A stretch of 10,405 nt of DNA from Baffinella frigidus (lineage: Eukaryota; Cryptophyceae; Cryptomonadales; Baffinellaceae). Under the pieces are notes generated by a model. That model saw only the letters and a list, made by a program, of their open reading frames with translations, searched no databases and had not been told where the DNA came from. The DNA lies in assembly GCA_026770585.1 (NCBI GenBank), contig MU646385.1, forward strand, positions 230,429 through 240,833, in the 5' to 3' direction. Positions 1 to 5,719 of this stretch are shown piece by piece. The position numbers and the translations under genes are program-made. Each line of letters begins with the position of its first letter. Within the stretch, counting starts at the first letter, position 1.

Positions 1-87
<87 letters not shown>

Positions 88-91
88 GGTT
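1..91 (+). repeat. Pure 7-bp telomere-variant array (TTGAGGG), 13 units
   Basis: Thirteen uninterrupted GAGGGTT units run from the first base of the window, so the array probably continues outside it. The unit differs from the TTTAGGG at the far end by one T and one T-to-G change. The G-rich strand is the + strand, as at the right-hand telomere, so this is not a left chromosome end, which would read CCCTAAA here. It is best read as an internal telomere-variant block. The lack of mismatches suggests recent expansion. Confidence 0.95.
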
Positions 92-125
92 TACAGTTTA
101 AGGTGCAGGGTTTAGGGTTTAGGGT
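92..125 (+). repeat. Degenerate telomeric repeat flanking the TTGAGGG array
   Basis: Two exact TTTAGGG units (111-117 and 118-124) follow a scrambled stretch containing AGTTTAAGGTGCAGGG. This block marks the transition from the pure variant array into unique sequence. It shows that the canonical and variant units have been side by side in one array. Confidence 0.85.
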
Positions 126-210
126 GGGTCCGGTTGGTACTCCGCGTGTGGAGTTGGGATGGGTAGATCGGTCTCCACATCTGGTGGCCACGACAATCTC
201 ATCCTGGGTA

Positions 211-338
211 GTATTTCTGAGAAATACGATCCTGGCAACGAAAATTACTACACACCGGACATTTTCAGTCACGTCCGTGTAGTAATTTTCGTTGCAAATC
301 GAATCGGAGATCCCCGAAATCGTATTTCTCAGAAATAC
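211..338. mobile_element. 128-bp nested foldback (MITE-like) element
   Basis: The outer arms are a perfect 20-bp inverted repeat (211-230 and 319-338). Each arm contains GTATTTCT and AGAAATAC, so each is itself nearly palindromic. A second perfect 19-bp inverted repeat lies inside (235-253 and 277-295, GCAACGAAAATTACTACAC), extended by GGAC/GTCC with a 3-nt bulge. The whole element can fold into one long cruciform. No coding capacity is visible. Perfect terminal inverted repeats and small size suit a non-autonomous DNA element, but no target-site duplication is clear. Confidence 0.7.
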
Positions 339-352
339 TCGCCGGGATGAAA

Positions 353-518
353 TCGCACAACGCGTCACACAATACACAATGATTCACACAATGAAAGCGA
401 CAGCCAAGGCAGTCACCTCGGACAGTTGGCTTCGGCGTCCGCGTGACCGGTCACGCGGGCGTTCACGAGCCACGACAGTCGCACAACGCGTCACACAATA
501 CACAATGATTCACACAAT
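353..518. repeat. 40-bp direct repeat, two copies
   Basis: An identical 40-bp stretch beginning TCGCACAACGCGTCACACAA occurs at 353-392 and 479-518, 126 bp apart. The CACACAAT end is iterated again just after the second copy. The duplication explains the repeated peptide AQRVTQYTMIHT in the overlapping open frame, so that frame is not evidence of a protein. Confidence 0.9.
439..458. repeat. Perfect 20-bp palindrome
   Basis: CCGCGTGACCGGTCACGCGG equals its own reverse complement. It sits between the two 40-bp direct repeats. It could be a protein binding site or a small cruciform; nothing else identifies it. Confidence 0.8.
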
Positions 519-541
519 ACACAATGACCCATTGCAGTGCC

Positions 542-670
542 ACCAGACTGTTGGCATTGTCTTCGAAACCCTCGACCAGACTGTTGGCACTGTCTGTTGG
601 CACTACAATAGGTCACCCAACTACACTGGGTCACCCAATCCAACTCCAGCGGGAGGGCAGAGGTCACCCG
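542..670. repeat. Short direct repeats (CAGACTGTTGGCA and GGTCACCC)
   Basis: ACCAGACTGTTGGCATTGTC at 542-561 recurs with one change at 575-594, and CTGTTGGCAC appears again at 594-603. GGTCACCC follows at 611, 629 and 662, spaced 18 and 33 bp. These are local tandem duplications. No gene is supported between 520 and 810. Confidence 0.75.
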
Positions 671-813
671 TCCCAACACGTGACGTACCAGCATCGTCAC
701 CTTTTGGTATTATTTCATTGTTTTCGGTTGCCAACCAAGACCCACCAGATGTGAAAAATAGCTCTATGGGAGACCTTTGCTCTCATCTAATTCCGCCAAA
801 ATTGAGCGAGAAT

Positions 814-859
814 ATCCGTAGGACCAACCCTATGTCCCTACGGATTGCCTACCGTAGGG
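814..859. repeat. Duplicated hairpin repeat, copy 1
   Basis: A 46-bp stretch matches 1572-1617 at 45 of 46 positions. It contains the inverted repeat ATCCGTAGG / CCTACGGAT around a 14-nt loop, followed by CCTACCGTAGGG, itself a near-perfect palindrome. Confidence 0.85.
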
Positions 860-1059
860 TCACAGGGCGTATCCACTCAAACATCCCGATGTAGTCCAAC
901 ACATGGTTCGCAAGAGCACCACACGTGTGCCTCGAGTCATCCACGAAACTCTTTTTTTGGATGCTGGCAAATCCCGTCAAAGTCCGCTGTGTGGGCGTGA
1001 CCTGAGCTCTCCTCGAATTCCTCCTCCTCCTCGCCTACCACAGCGGGCTGCGCCTGTTC
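860..1059. other. No supported feature
   Basis: About 200 bases with no convincing gene or repeat. A 157-codon frame opens at 903 but most of it is translation of the following TTTGGGG array. Confidence 0.6.
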
Positions 1060-1418
1060 GGGGTTTGGGGTTTGGGGTTTGGGATTTGGGGGTTGGGGTT
1101 TTGGGTTTGGGGTTTGGGGTTTGGGGTTTAGGGATTGGGGTTGAGGGTTTGGGGTTTGGGGTTTGGGGTTTGGGGTTTGGGGGTTTGGGTTTTGGGTTTG
1201 GTGTTTGGTGTTTGGTGTCTGGGGTTGAGGGTTCGGGGGTTTGGGGTTTGGGTTTGGGGTTTGGGGTTTGGGGTTCGGGGTTTCGGGTTTGGAGTTTGGG
1301 GTGTGGGGTATGGGGTATGGAGTTTGGGGTTTGGGGTTCGGGGTTCGGGGTTCGGGGTTTGGGGTTGAGGATTTAAGGTTTAGGTTTCAGGGTTTAGGAT
1401 GTAGGGTTTAGTGTTTAC
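1060..1418 (+). repeat. Degenerate TTTGGGG telomere-like array
   Basis: About 50 imperfect 7-bp units, mostly TTTGGGG with TTGGGGG, TTCGGGG, TTGAGGG and TTTAGGG variants. Canonical-looking units become commoner at the right edge (AGGGTTTAGG around 1390-1410). G-rich on the + strand throughout, the same polarity as the terminal telomere. A 7-bp unit translates as a 7-residue repeat in every frame, which explains the Gly/Phe/Val/Trp-rich open frames here. Dense runs of three and four G give strong G-quadruplex potential. Confidence 0.9.
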
Positions 1419-1439
1419 CTTCGCGGTAGGGACGCGCGC

Positions 1440-1556
1440 CACTCTTGACTTTACAGCTTTCCTCGCCTCTCCTCCTGCTGTGCCGCGCTTCTTAAGTTGA
1501 CATGTTGACATGCTCTTAAGTTGACATGCATTTGTCGCGCCACGCCGTCTTACGCC
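1440..1556. repeat. Segmental duplication, copy 1
   Basis: Runs from about CACTCTTGACTT through GCTTTCCTCGCCTC, CTGCTGTG, CGCGCTTCT, AAGTTGACATG and GTCGCGCCAC to CCGTCTTACGCC. The same order recurs at 1646-1745. This copy holds three TTGACATG motifs against one in the other, so an internal expansion has occurred. Confidence 0.8.
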
Positions 1557-1567
1557 CACCCCCAATC

Positions 1568-1617
1568 GGCAATCCGTAGGAACAACCCTATGTCCCTACG
1601 GATTGCCTACCGTAGGG
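1568..1617. repeat. Duplicated hairpin repeat, copy 2
   Basis: Second copy of the hairpin at 814-859. Its arms extend to a perfect 13-bp inverted repeat, GGCAATCCGTAGG (1568-1580) and CCTACGGATTGCC (1595-1607), with a 14-nt loop. It sits between the two copies of the segmental duplication. Confidence 0.85.
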
Positions 1618-1645
1618 CTCCCCCCTGCCGTGCTCTAAATCCCAA

Positions 1646-1745
1646 GCTCTTGACTTGACTGCTTTCCTCGCCTCTTCCCCTGCTGTGTCGCGCTTCTCAA
1701 GTTGACATGCTGGGTATGTGTCGCGCCACACCGTCTTACGCCTAC
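1646..1745. repeat. Segmental duplication, copy 2
   Basis: Collinear with 1440-1556 but lacking the extra TTGACATG repeats. Its segment 1695-1714 also occurs exactly inverted at 2107-2126. Confidence 0.8.
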
Positions 1746-1773
1746 TCGATAGCATAAAAGGCGGATCTAAATC

Positions 1774-1911
1774 CCAAGTAAAGCACCCTGGGACCGCCCG
1801 GTTAGTACCGAATGACACCCCGCCCCTACCGTCCTCCCAATACCAAGTAAAGCACCCTGGCCCCGCCCGATTAGTACCGAATGACACCCCATCCCTCCCT
1901 TCCGTGCTCTA
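1774..1911 (+). repeat. 69-bp tandem repeat, two copies
   Basis: Copy 1 (1774-1842) and copy 2 (from 1843) both read CCAAGTAAAGCACCCTGG, then CCGCCCG, TTAGTACCGAATGACACCCC and a C-rich tail. They differ at only a few positions in the first 50 bases. Confidence 0.85.
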
Positions 1912-1925
1912 AAAAGCAATATGAA

Positions 1926-1993
1926 ACCCCCAGGTCCCGTCCGATCAGTACCAGGGAAAACCCTGGTCCCGTCCGGTTAGTACTGGGAAACAC
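1926..1993 (+). repeat. 34-bp tandem repeat, two copies
   Basis: Two shorter units, CCCAGGTCCCGTCCGATCAG and CCCTGGTCCCGTCCGGTTAG, each followed by TACYRGGRAA. They look like trimmed relatives of the 69-bp unit just upstream (shared CCTGG..CCG.CCG.TTAGTACC). Together they form a tandem block of about 220 bp. Confidence 0.75.
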
Positions 1994-2019
1994 CACCCAG
2001 CGCGGCCAGAAGCAACCTC

Positions 2020-2158
2020 CTAGCTCTGTCTCAGTCTATTTCGGTTTACCAATTTGGTGAGCCCGGGCGGTTTTCTGCCCCAAAGTCGACGTTTTTGTAC
2101 CGCAAACCCAGCATGTCAACTTGAGAATAGATAGCCTACCCGAGTGAGGCAGAGCTAC
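2020..2158. mobile_element. TAGCTCTG inverted-repeat element, copy a
   Basis: Left end CTAGCTCTGTCTCAGT (2020-2035). Right end, reverse-complemented, is GTAGCTCTGCCTCACT (2143-2158). The termini match those of copies b to f. ACCTCC lies at 2015-2020 and again at 2159-2164, next to the two ends, and may be a target-site duplication of about 6-7 bp. The interior carries an inverted copy (2107-2126) of sequence from the duplication at 1695-1714. No coding capacity. Confidence 0.6.
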
Positions 2159-2233
2159 ACCTCCTCGCAGAGATTTCTTGGCGTGATGACTGACGTGTTG
2201 GCGCAGGCGTAAGGCCGTGGGGCGGCTGGGATT

Positions 2234-2365
2234 CTAGCTCTGCCTCAGTTAATCTGGGCGCCTCATGAAATGCATTTGAATCAGGACTCCGTACAAACAC
2301 GCTCCAGTACAGAGAGCATCTAAACGTATTTAACGAGGAGCCCAGATTAACTGGGGCAGAGCTGG
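2234..2365. mobile_element. TAGCTCTG inverted-repeat element, copy b
   Basis: The arms are about 40 bp with few mismatches. The left arm starts CTAGCTCTGCCTCAGTTAAT. The right arm, reverse-complemented, starts CCAGCTCTGCCCCAGTTAAT, and both continue CTGGGC. The interior of about 50 bp is unlike that of copies c and e, although the termini match. Size and structure suit a miniature inverted-repeat transposable element. Confidence 0.75.
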
Positions 2366-2387
2366 GAAATGGACCTTCTAGCTCTGT

Positions 2388-2498
2388 CTGTGTTTTATTC
2401 TGTCTCGTCCTCAAGGCTTTCTATTCGCCCTTTTGTACTGGATGTCTGCTCGTTAATACTTTCAAGGACGGGCCAAAATAAAACTCAGGCATAGCTAG
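2388..2498 (+). mobile_element. TAGCTCTG inverted-repeat element, copy c
   Basis: A 111-bp element with ends CTAGCTCTGTCTGTGTTTTA and, reverse-complemented, CTAGCTATGCCTGAGTTTTA. The interior contains TTCTATTCGCCC and GTACTG. The interior and arms align along their length with the reverse complement of copy e (3069-3189). These are two copies of one subfamily in opposite orientation. Confidence 0.8.
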
Positions 2499-2517
2499 GC
2501 CTTGGTGCTCCTGCGCT

Positions 2518-2529
2518 TGATCGCGATCA
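2518..2529. repeat. Short perfect palindrome
   Basis: TGATCGCGATCA, flanked by GCGC on both sides with small offsets. It follows CCTTGGTGCTCCTGCG (2500-2515), which is repeated exactly at 2941-2956. Confidence 0.6.
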
Positions 2530-2538
2530 TGCGCACGA

Positions 2539-2721
2539 CTAACTGCACTCCGACCCACAAGATTTCAGCTAAGTCAACCAGCTCACCTAAGTCAACTTTC
2601 CCCTGATTTCGTTTAGATGGACCCTGGTCTGGGACCAGGCATTTGACTTAAGGCGCTAGCTTTCAGGGGGGGGTGACTTAGGCGAAATGTTGTGGCTCCG
2701 AGTGAACTGAGGCAGAGCTAG
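2539..2721. mobile_element. TAGCTCTG inverted-repeat element, copy d, left end worn
   Basis: The right end, reverse-complemented, starts CTAGCTCTGCCTCAGTTCAC (2702-2721) and continues through CACAACATTTCGCCTAAG. The left arm from about 2541 matches it from CACTC onward (GCACTCCGACCCACAAGATT, then CAGCTAAGTCA) but lacks most of the outer TAGCTCTGCCTCAG. This copy has probably lost its left terminus. The interior holds a second hairpin, CCTGGT/ACCAGG, near 2625-2640. Confidence 0.6.
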
Positions 2722-2768
2722 TCTATCCGTGCCCACTTCGCAGAACGCCTCTGCGGAACGGTCCATTT

Positions 2769-2920
2769 TTTATCTCAGAAAACGAGTTCTAAAACTCGTT
2801 TTCTTAAGTCAATTCCCCTACAATTTTGTCAACTTATACGGAGAGTAAAGAATAAGTTGACGAATTTGTAGGGGAATTGACTTAAGAAAACGAGTTTTAG
2901 AACTCGTTTTCTGAGATAAA
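2769..2920. mobile_element. 152-bp foldback with nested hairpins
   Basis: Arms of 69 bp (2769-2837 and 2852-2920) differ at two positions and are separated by a 14-nt loop. Each arm contains its own hairpin, AAAACGAGTT...AACTCGTTTT, so the strand can form either one long stem or a cloverleaf of two hairpins plus a stem. No open frame of note. Near-identity of the arms suggests a young insertion or ongoing gene conversion between arms. Confidence 0.8.
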
Positions 2921-2981
2921 TTTAGTTGATAGGGAACGAACCTTGGTGCTCCTGCGATCCATCGCCCGTGTCCCCCCCTAC

Positions 2982-3069
2982 ATTCGAACTCTCCATTTCT
3001 CGAAGGAGCTGCTCCTGCCGAGGCGGGCCCGTCCCGGTGTCAAAAATAAAGTTATCCGGGAAATACCTC
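2982..3069 (+). repeat. Duplicated block, copy 1
   Basis: ATTCGAACTCTCCATTTC, GGAGCTGCTCCTG, GCGGGCCCG and CCCGGTGTC occur in the same order and spacing at 3211-3297. The core AGGAGCTGCTCCT is an odd palindrome. Copy e lies between the two copies. Confidence 0.8.
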
Positions 3070-3189
3070 AAGCTCTGCCCGAGTTTTATTGTGGCTCGTC
3101 TTTAACAGCATTTGAGAGCAGAAATGCAGTACACACGGGCGAATAGAAGGATTTTAACACGAGCCATAATAAAACTCAGGCAGAGCTAG
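3069..3189 (-). mobile_element. TAGCTCTG inverted-repeat element, copy e
   Basis: About 121 bp. The right end, reverse-complemented, is CTAGCTCTGCCTGAGTTTTA. The left end is AAGCTCTGCCCGAGTTTTAT, followed by GGCTCGT shared by both arms. On the reverse strand the interior reads CTTCTATTCGCCC and GTACTG, matching copy c. It lies between the two copies of the duplicated block at 2982 and 3211. Confidence 0.8.
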
Positions 3190-3210
3190 TAATTAGTGTT
3201 CACCGTCTCC

Positions 3211-3297
3211 ATTCAAACTCTCCATTTCACGGAGGAGCTGCTCCTGTCCACGCGGGCCCGCCCCGGTGTTCGAAATAGCGTTTTGCAGGAATTACTT
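3211..3297 (+). repeat. Duplicated block, copy 2
   Basis: Copy of 2982-3069, offset 229 bp. A third, more diverged copy is visible at about 3653-3690 (CTCTTTTTCGCGAAGAAGCT, then ACTCCTG). Confidence 0.75.
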
Positions 3298-3325
3298 AGT
3301 GCTCGCCACCTCCATTCTAGTGCCC

Positions 3326-3468
3326 GAGGCCATACAATTTAAACCGCCTTTTATGCTATCTTACGGGTGGATGTTATCAGATTTTGCTATGTTAGCGTCG
3401 ACATAGCTTTACCATAGGACAAACCCCAACCCAAGATAACAGAAACACGGTTGGAAATGCATGGCCTC
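3326..3468. repeat. Foldback, about 143 bp
   Basis: GAGGCCAT (3326-3333) pairs with ATGGCCTC (3461-3468). Inside, GTTATC pairs with GATAAC and GCTATG with CATAGC, in nested order. Mismatches between these short arms make it an older or weaker foldback than 2769-2920. CCGCCTTTTATGCTATC (3344-3360) is an exact inverted match to 1748-1764. Confidence 0.5.
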
Positions 3469-3494
3469 GTCCATGAATTTCATCGCGATCCATG

Positions 3495-3642
3495 ATAGAA
3501 TTAAACTCGGGAACTGTCCTTGTAAACAATTCTTGGTACAAATCCAGATATTTTAAGGCCCTAAAAGTACGAATATTTTAAAACACTAAAAGTTCTTGGT
3601 ACAAATCTTCGTTTAGAAGGACACTCCCGAGATTAATTGTAT
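3495..3642. mobile_element. Foldback with about 32-bp imperfect arms
   Basis: The left arm (3495-3527) contains AATTAAACTCGGGA and TGTCCTT. The right arm (3611-3642), reverse-complemented, contains AATTAATCTCGGGA and TGTCCTT. Inside, TTCTTGGTACAAATC occurs twice (about 3531 and 3594), as does the pair ATATTTTAA and CTAAAAGT. Confidence 0.6.
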
Positions 3643-3740
3643 CTGGTGCTAATTCGCAGTCTCTTTTTCGCGAAGAAGCTACTCCTGTTCAGCATTTGGG
3701 ATTAGGAGAGGGAGACGGTCGTCGGGGGGTTCCAGCCTAG

Positions 3741-3769
3741 ACCCCAAACTCTAAACCCGAAACCCAACC
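3741..3769 (-). repeat. Short telomere-like tract in reverse orientation
   Basis: ACCCCAAACTCTAAACCCGA followed by AACCCAACC reads on the minus strand as degenerate TTTGGGG/TTTAGGG units. It is the only telomere-like tract with the C-rich strand on +. Confidence 0.6.
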
Positions 3770-3865
3770 ACCCACCGGGCCAGCGGGGTTGCTGTAATCA
3801 TTCGACTTCTTCTAGGATGGGTACCCAAGACGTTTCATCAGCCACTTAGCAGCGAGCGAGGGCCT

Positions 3866-3889
3866 TTTCACCTTAAATGCAAGGTGAAA
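3866..3889. repeat. Small hairpin
   Basis: TTTCACCTT and AAGGTGAAA, perfect 9-bp arms around AAATGC. A further AAGGTGAGG follows at once. Confidence 0.5.
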
Positions 3890-3925
3890 TTAAGGTGAGG
3901 TTCCAGGGCAATGGATAAGATTCTA

Positions 3926-4115
3926 GTAGAGCTATTCCGGTAGGACTTGTCGCGTTTTCGATTTCGAGACTTCGAGACTTCGAGACTTCATTTGTACCAT
4001 GAGATTTGAAACGGTGTGTTTTAAAACGTTTTACGCCCTTTAAACCTTTTTTGAAGTCTGAAATCTTGAAATCTCGAAGTCGAAAACGCGACAAGTCCTA
4101 CCGGAATGGCTCTAC
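3926..4115. mobile_element. 190-bp foldback element
   Basis: Arms of about 64 bp begin GTAGAGC and share TTCCGGTAGGACTTGTCGCG and TTTTCGA with few mismatches. The left arm carries a triplication of CGAGACTT (3964-3987), which the right arm has only in diverged form. The loop of about 60 bp is AT-rich and holds TTTTAAAACGTTTTACG. No coding capacity. Confidence 0.7.
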
Positions 4116-4203
4116 AAATCGTTTTCGCACCAGAGGTTGACGAATTTGTACCACAAAACAGGGGAACCAACTGCCGGTCTCGTCGTTTTGAGGAGATCAG
4201 ATG

Positions 4204-4219
4204 AACTCAGGCAGAGCTA
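4204..4219 (-). mobile_element. Isolated TAGCTCTG element terminus, copy f
   Basis: On the minus strand this reads TAGCTCTGCCTGAGTT, the same terminus as copies c and e. I found no matching second end, so it is either a remnant or an element whose far end has diverged. It supplies the TAG stop codon of the gene model on the minus strand. Confidence 0.5.
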
Positions 4220-4733
4220 TGTGTCCCATTTCATTGGGTGGCAGGAGCCTCGCTGGGTAGACGCTGTTTTTTCAACCTGTTTGCGGAGACGAGCAGCCTC
4301 CAGGTCCTCAGACCCCACCAAATCCTCCCGTCTCTCCGCCCGACGCCGCCGCCCCCCGCCGTCCTCCTCTTTGCTGGGTGTGCTCGACGATAAAGGCCGC
4401 CCCCCGGGGCCTTTCGGCGACGCGGGAGGCGGCAGCGCGGCTTGCGCTGCAGATTCTTCTTCCAGCTCTGCCATGCGTGCTTCCTGCGCGAGGTCGAGCG
4501 CTACATGAGGGCGGTGTGGGAGTCTTGCGTTCCGGGGAGTTCTCCCGCAGGGTGTCCGGAACCGGACGGTGTAGTTCAGGGTGGTCCCAAACTCGCCGAA
4601 ACAAGTGCAGCTGAGTGGGAGAGTGAGCCAAAGTGAGGGAACCCCGCGTGATAAAAATCGGCACGCAAACCTGCTGAGCGACCCGTCGCGCCTCCATCGT
4701 CTGCGACATATCGAGCTGGTCGGGAGCTGCCAT
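4217..4733 (-). CDS. Putative two-exon gene, charged low-complexity protein
   Basis: Two minus-strand frames join cleanly across a predicted 187-bp intron (4670-4484). Exon 1 is 4733-4671: 21 codons, from MAAPDQLDMSQ to EARRVAQQ, with G at -3 and +4 of the ATG. It ends CAG before GTTTGC. Exon 2 starts at 4483 after GCGCAG and reads EARMAELEEESAAQAAL. Both junctions are phase 0. The joined product would have 109 residues: a Glu/Ala-rich, probably helical or coiled-coil N-terminal third, a Pro/Gly/Ser linker, then Arg/Glu-rich sequence ending around LEAARLRKQ. I recognise no domain and give no function. A second possible donor (CAG before GTTGAA, 4276) follows LRKQ, also phase 0, so further exons may once have existed. 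The present stop lies inside a mobile-element terminus (4204-4219). The local GC-rich composition differs from the flanks. It could still be a chance open frame in GC-rich DNA. Confidence 0.35.
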
Positions 4734-4835
4734 CGCAAACCCAAGACACCCCCTCCCTGCCTCGATCGTCGTTTTTTGAAAGCCTCGAGCCTCATCACCT
4801 GTTCAAAAACTTCGTGAAAAGGACCTAAAGGAAAG

Positions 4836-5140
4836 CTTGAGGGTGGAGAAGCACAAACAGGTTATTTAGGAGGGTGGGGTAGCAGGCTTTTTGTGTGGTA
4901 ACATGATGTTCCCCCACTTCTCCGTAAAATCTGTGACCACATTTGTACAACAGAATTGAAAGTTGGTTCACCAATGTGGTTTCAGATTTTACGGAGGAGT
5001 GGGGGAACATCTCCTAAAATGGCTCTTCGTGGGTTTTACTTCACCCAGGCGGGCCCTTCCGGAGAGAAAAAAACGTTTTCCTCCACTTTTGCCAACTATT
5101 TTCAGGGGGTTATCGACAACTTTTGGTCTGCTACTCCACC
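4836..5140 (+). repeat. S repeat, copy 1
   Basis: Starts near TTGAGGGTGGAGAAGCA and runs through GACCACATTTGT, AACAGAATTGAAAGTT, GGCGGGCCC and TTATCGAC. The same landmarks occur in order on the minus strand of 5690-5400. Both copies give related translations (AGPSG and neighbours) only because the DNA is related. Frame is not maintained through the ends, so I do not call a gene. Confidence 0.7.
4905..5011. repeat. Hairpin within S copy 1
   Basis: Arms of about 41 bp start GATGTTCCCCCACT and include CTCCGTAAAATCTG and ACCACATT, with about four mismatches. The loop holds CAGAATTGAAAGTT, the sequence best conserved between S copies. Confidence 0.75.
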
Positions 5141-5399
5141 CTCTTATTTAGCAGGAAATTCAGAAATGGCTCCAATGTCACGGACTATGATGGCTCCAAC
5201 TTTTTCGCCCCAGCTTATACCAAAAACAAAAATCTCGCAAAGTTGTAGGCCTTGAAAACCTGAGCATCTTTGTTGGGACAAGGTTTTTTGCGTGGAGCGG
5301 TGGAAGGGTGAGCAAAATCAGATGCGGTGGTTTTGGGGGTGTCGTATTTTGAGTATGTTTTCGGGCCTCTGATGCCCCAAATTCTTGCAGCGGATTTGA
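5141..5399. other. Spacer between inverted S copies, no supported gene
   Basis: About 260 bases. ATGGCTCCAA occurs twice (near 5165 and 5189) and again at 6963. No gene, RNA or strong repeat structure is apparent. Confidence 0.5.
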
Positions 5400-5690
5400 A
5401 GAGGACCTTTTGAGGATTCCAGAACCGTCGATAAAAGTGAAATGAGCCCAGGGGGTCGAAAGTTACACCCAATCGATCGCCCGACGGGCCCGCCTCGGGA
5501 CCAGGAAACGCCGCGAATCCTCGTTTTGAGGGCCTTCCACCTTTCATACCAAAAATGTGAAAATACGTTTGTGTACGAACTTTCAATTCTGTTTCACAAA
5601 TGTGGTCTCGGATTTTTGGTATAAGGTGTGGACGATCATGTCCTTAGGCAAAATCCCTAAAGGACCTGCTTCTCCACCCTCGAAACCTTC
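5400..5690 (-). repeat. S repeat, copy 2, inverted
   Basis: Reverse complement of S. It reads CGAGGGTGGAGAAGCA, then GAGACCACATTTGT, AACAGAATTGAAAGTT, GGCGGGCCCG and TTATCGAC, in the order seen in copy 1. An internal hairpin has 11-bp perfect arms, ATACCAAAAAT (5546-5556) and ATTTTTGGTAT (5612-5622). These replace the arms of copy 1 at the same position with a different sequence. Confidence 0.7.
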
Positions 5691-5719
5691 AAGAAATTAA
5701 AACCTCAAGGACCTAAAGG

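Noticed and set aside
1-125. Left chromosome end
   Set aside because: The G-rich strand would have to be on the minus strand at a left end; here it is on +, so the array is internal or in the same polarity as the right end.
353-670. CRISPR-like array from repeated 40-bp, 20-bp and GGTCACCC units
   Set aside because: Repeats differ in sequence, spacing is irregular, and the context is eukaryotic.
292-894. 200-codon plus-strand frame
   Set aside because: It crosses a foldback arm, two 40-bp direct repeats and the duplicated hairpin. No domain is visible and the repeated peptide follows the DNA repeats.
903-1376. Gly/Phe/Val/Trp-rich open frames over the TTTGGGG array
   Set aside because: A 7-bp repeat is open in all frames unless a unit contains a stop; the periodic peptide is a direct translation of the array.
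1440-1887. Minus-strand frames sharing an EARKAVKSR peptide
   Set aside because: The shared peptide lies in the segmental duplication and the frames diverge outside it; duplication alone explains it.
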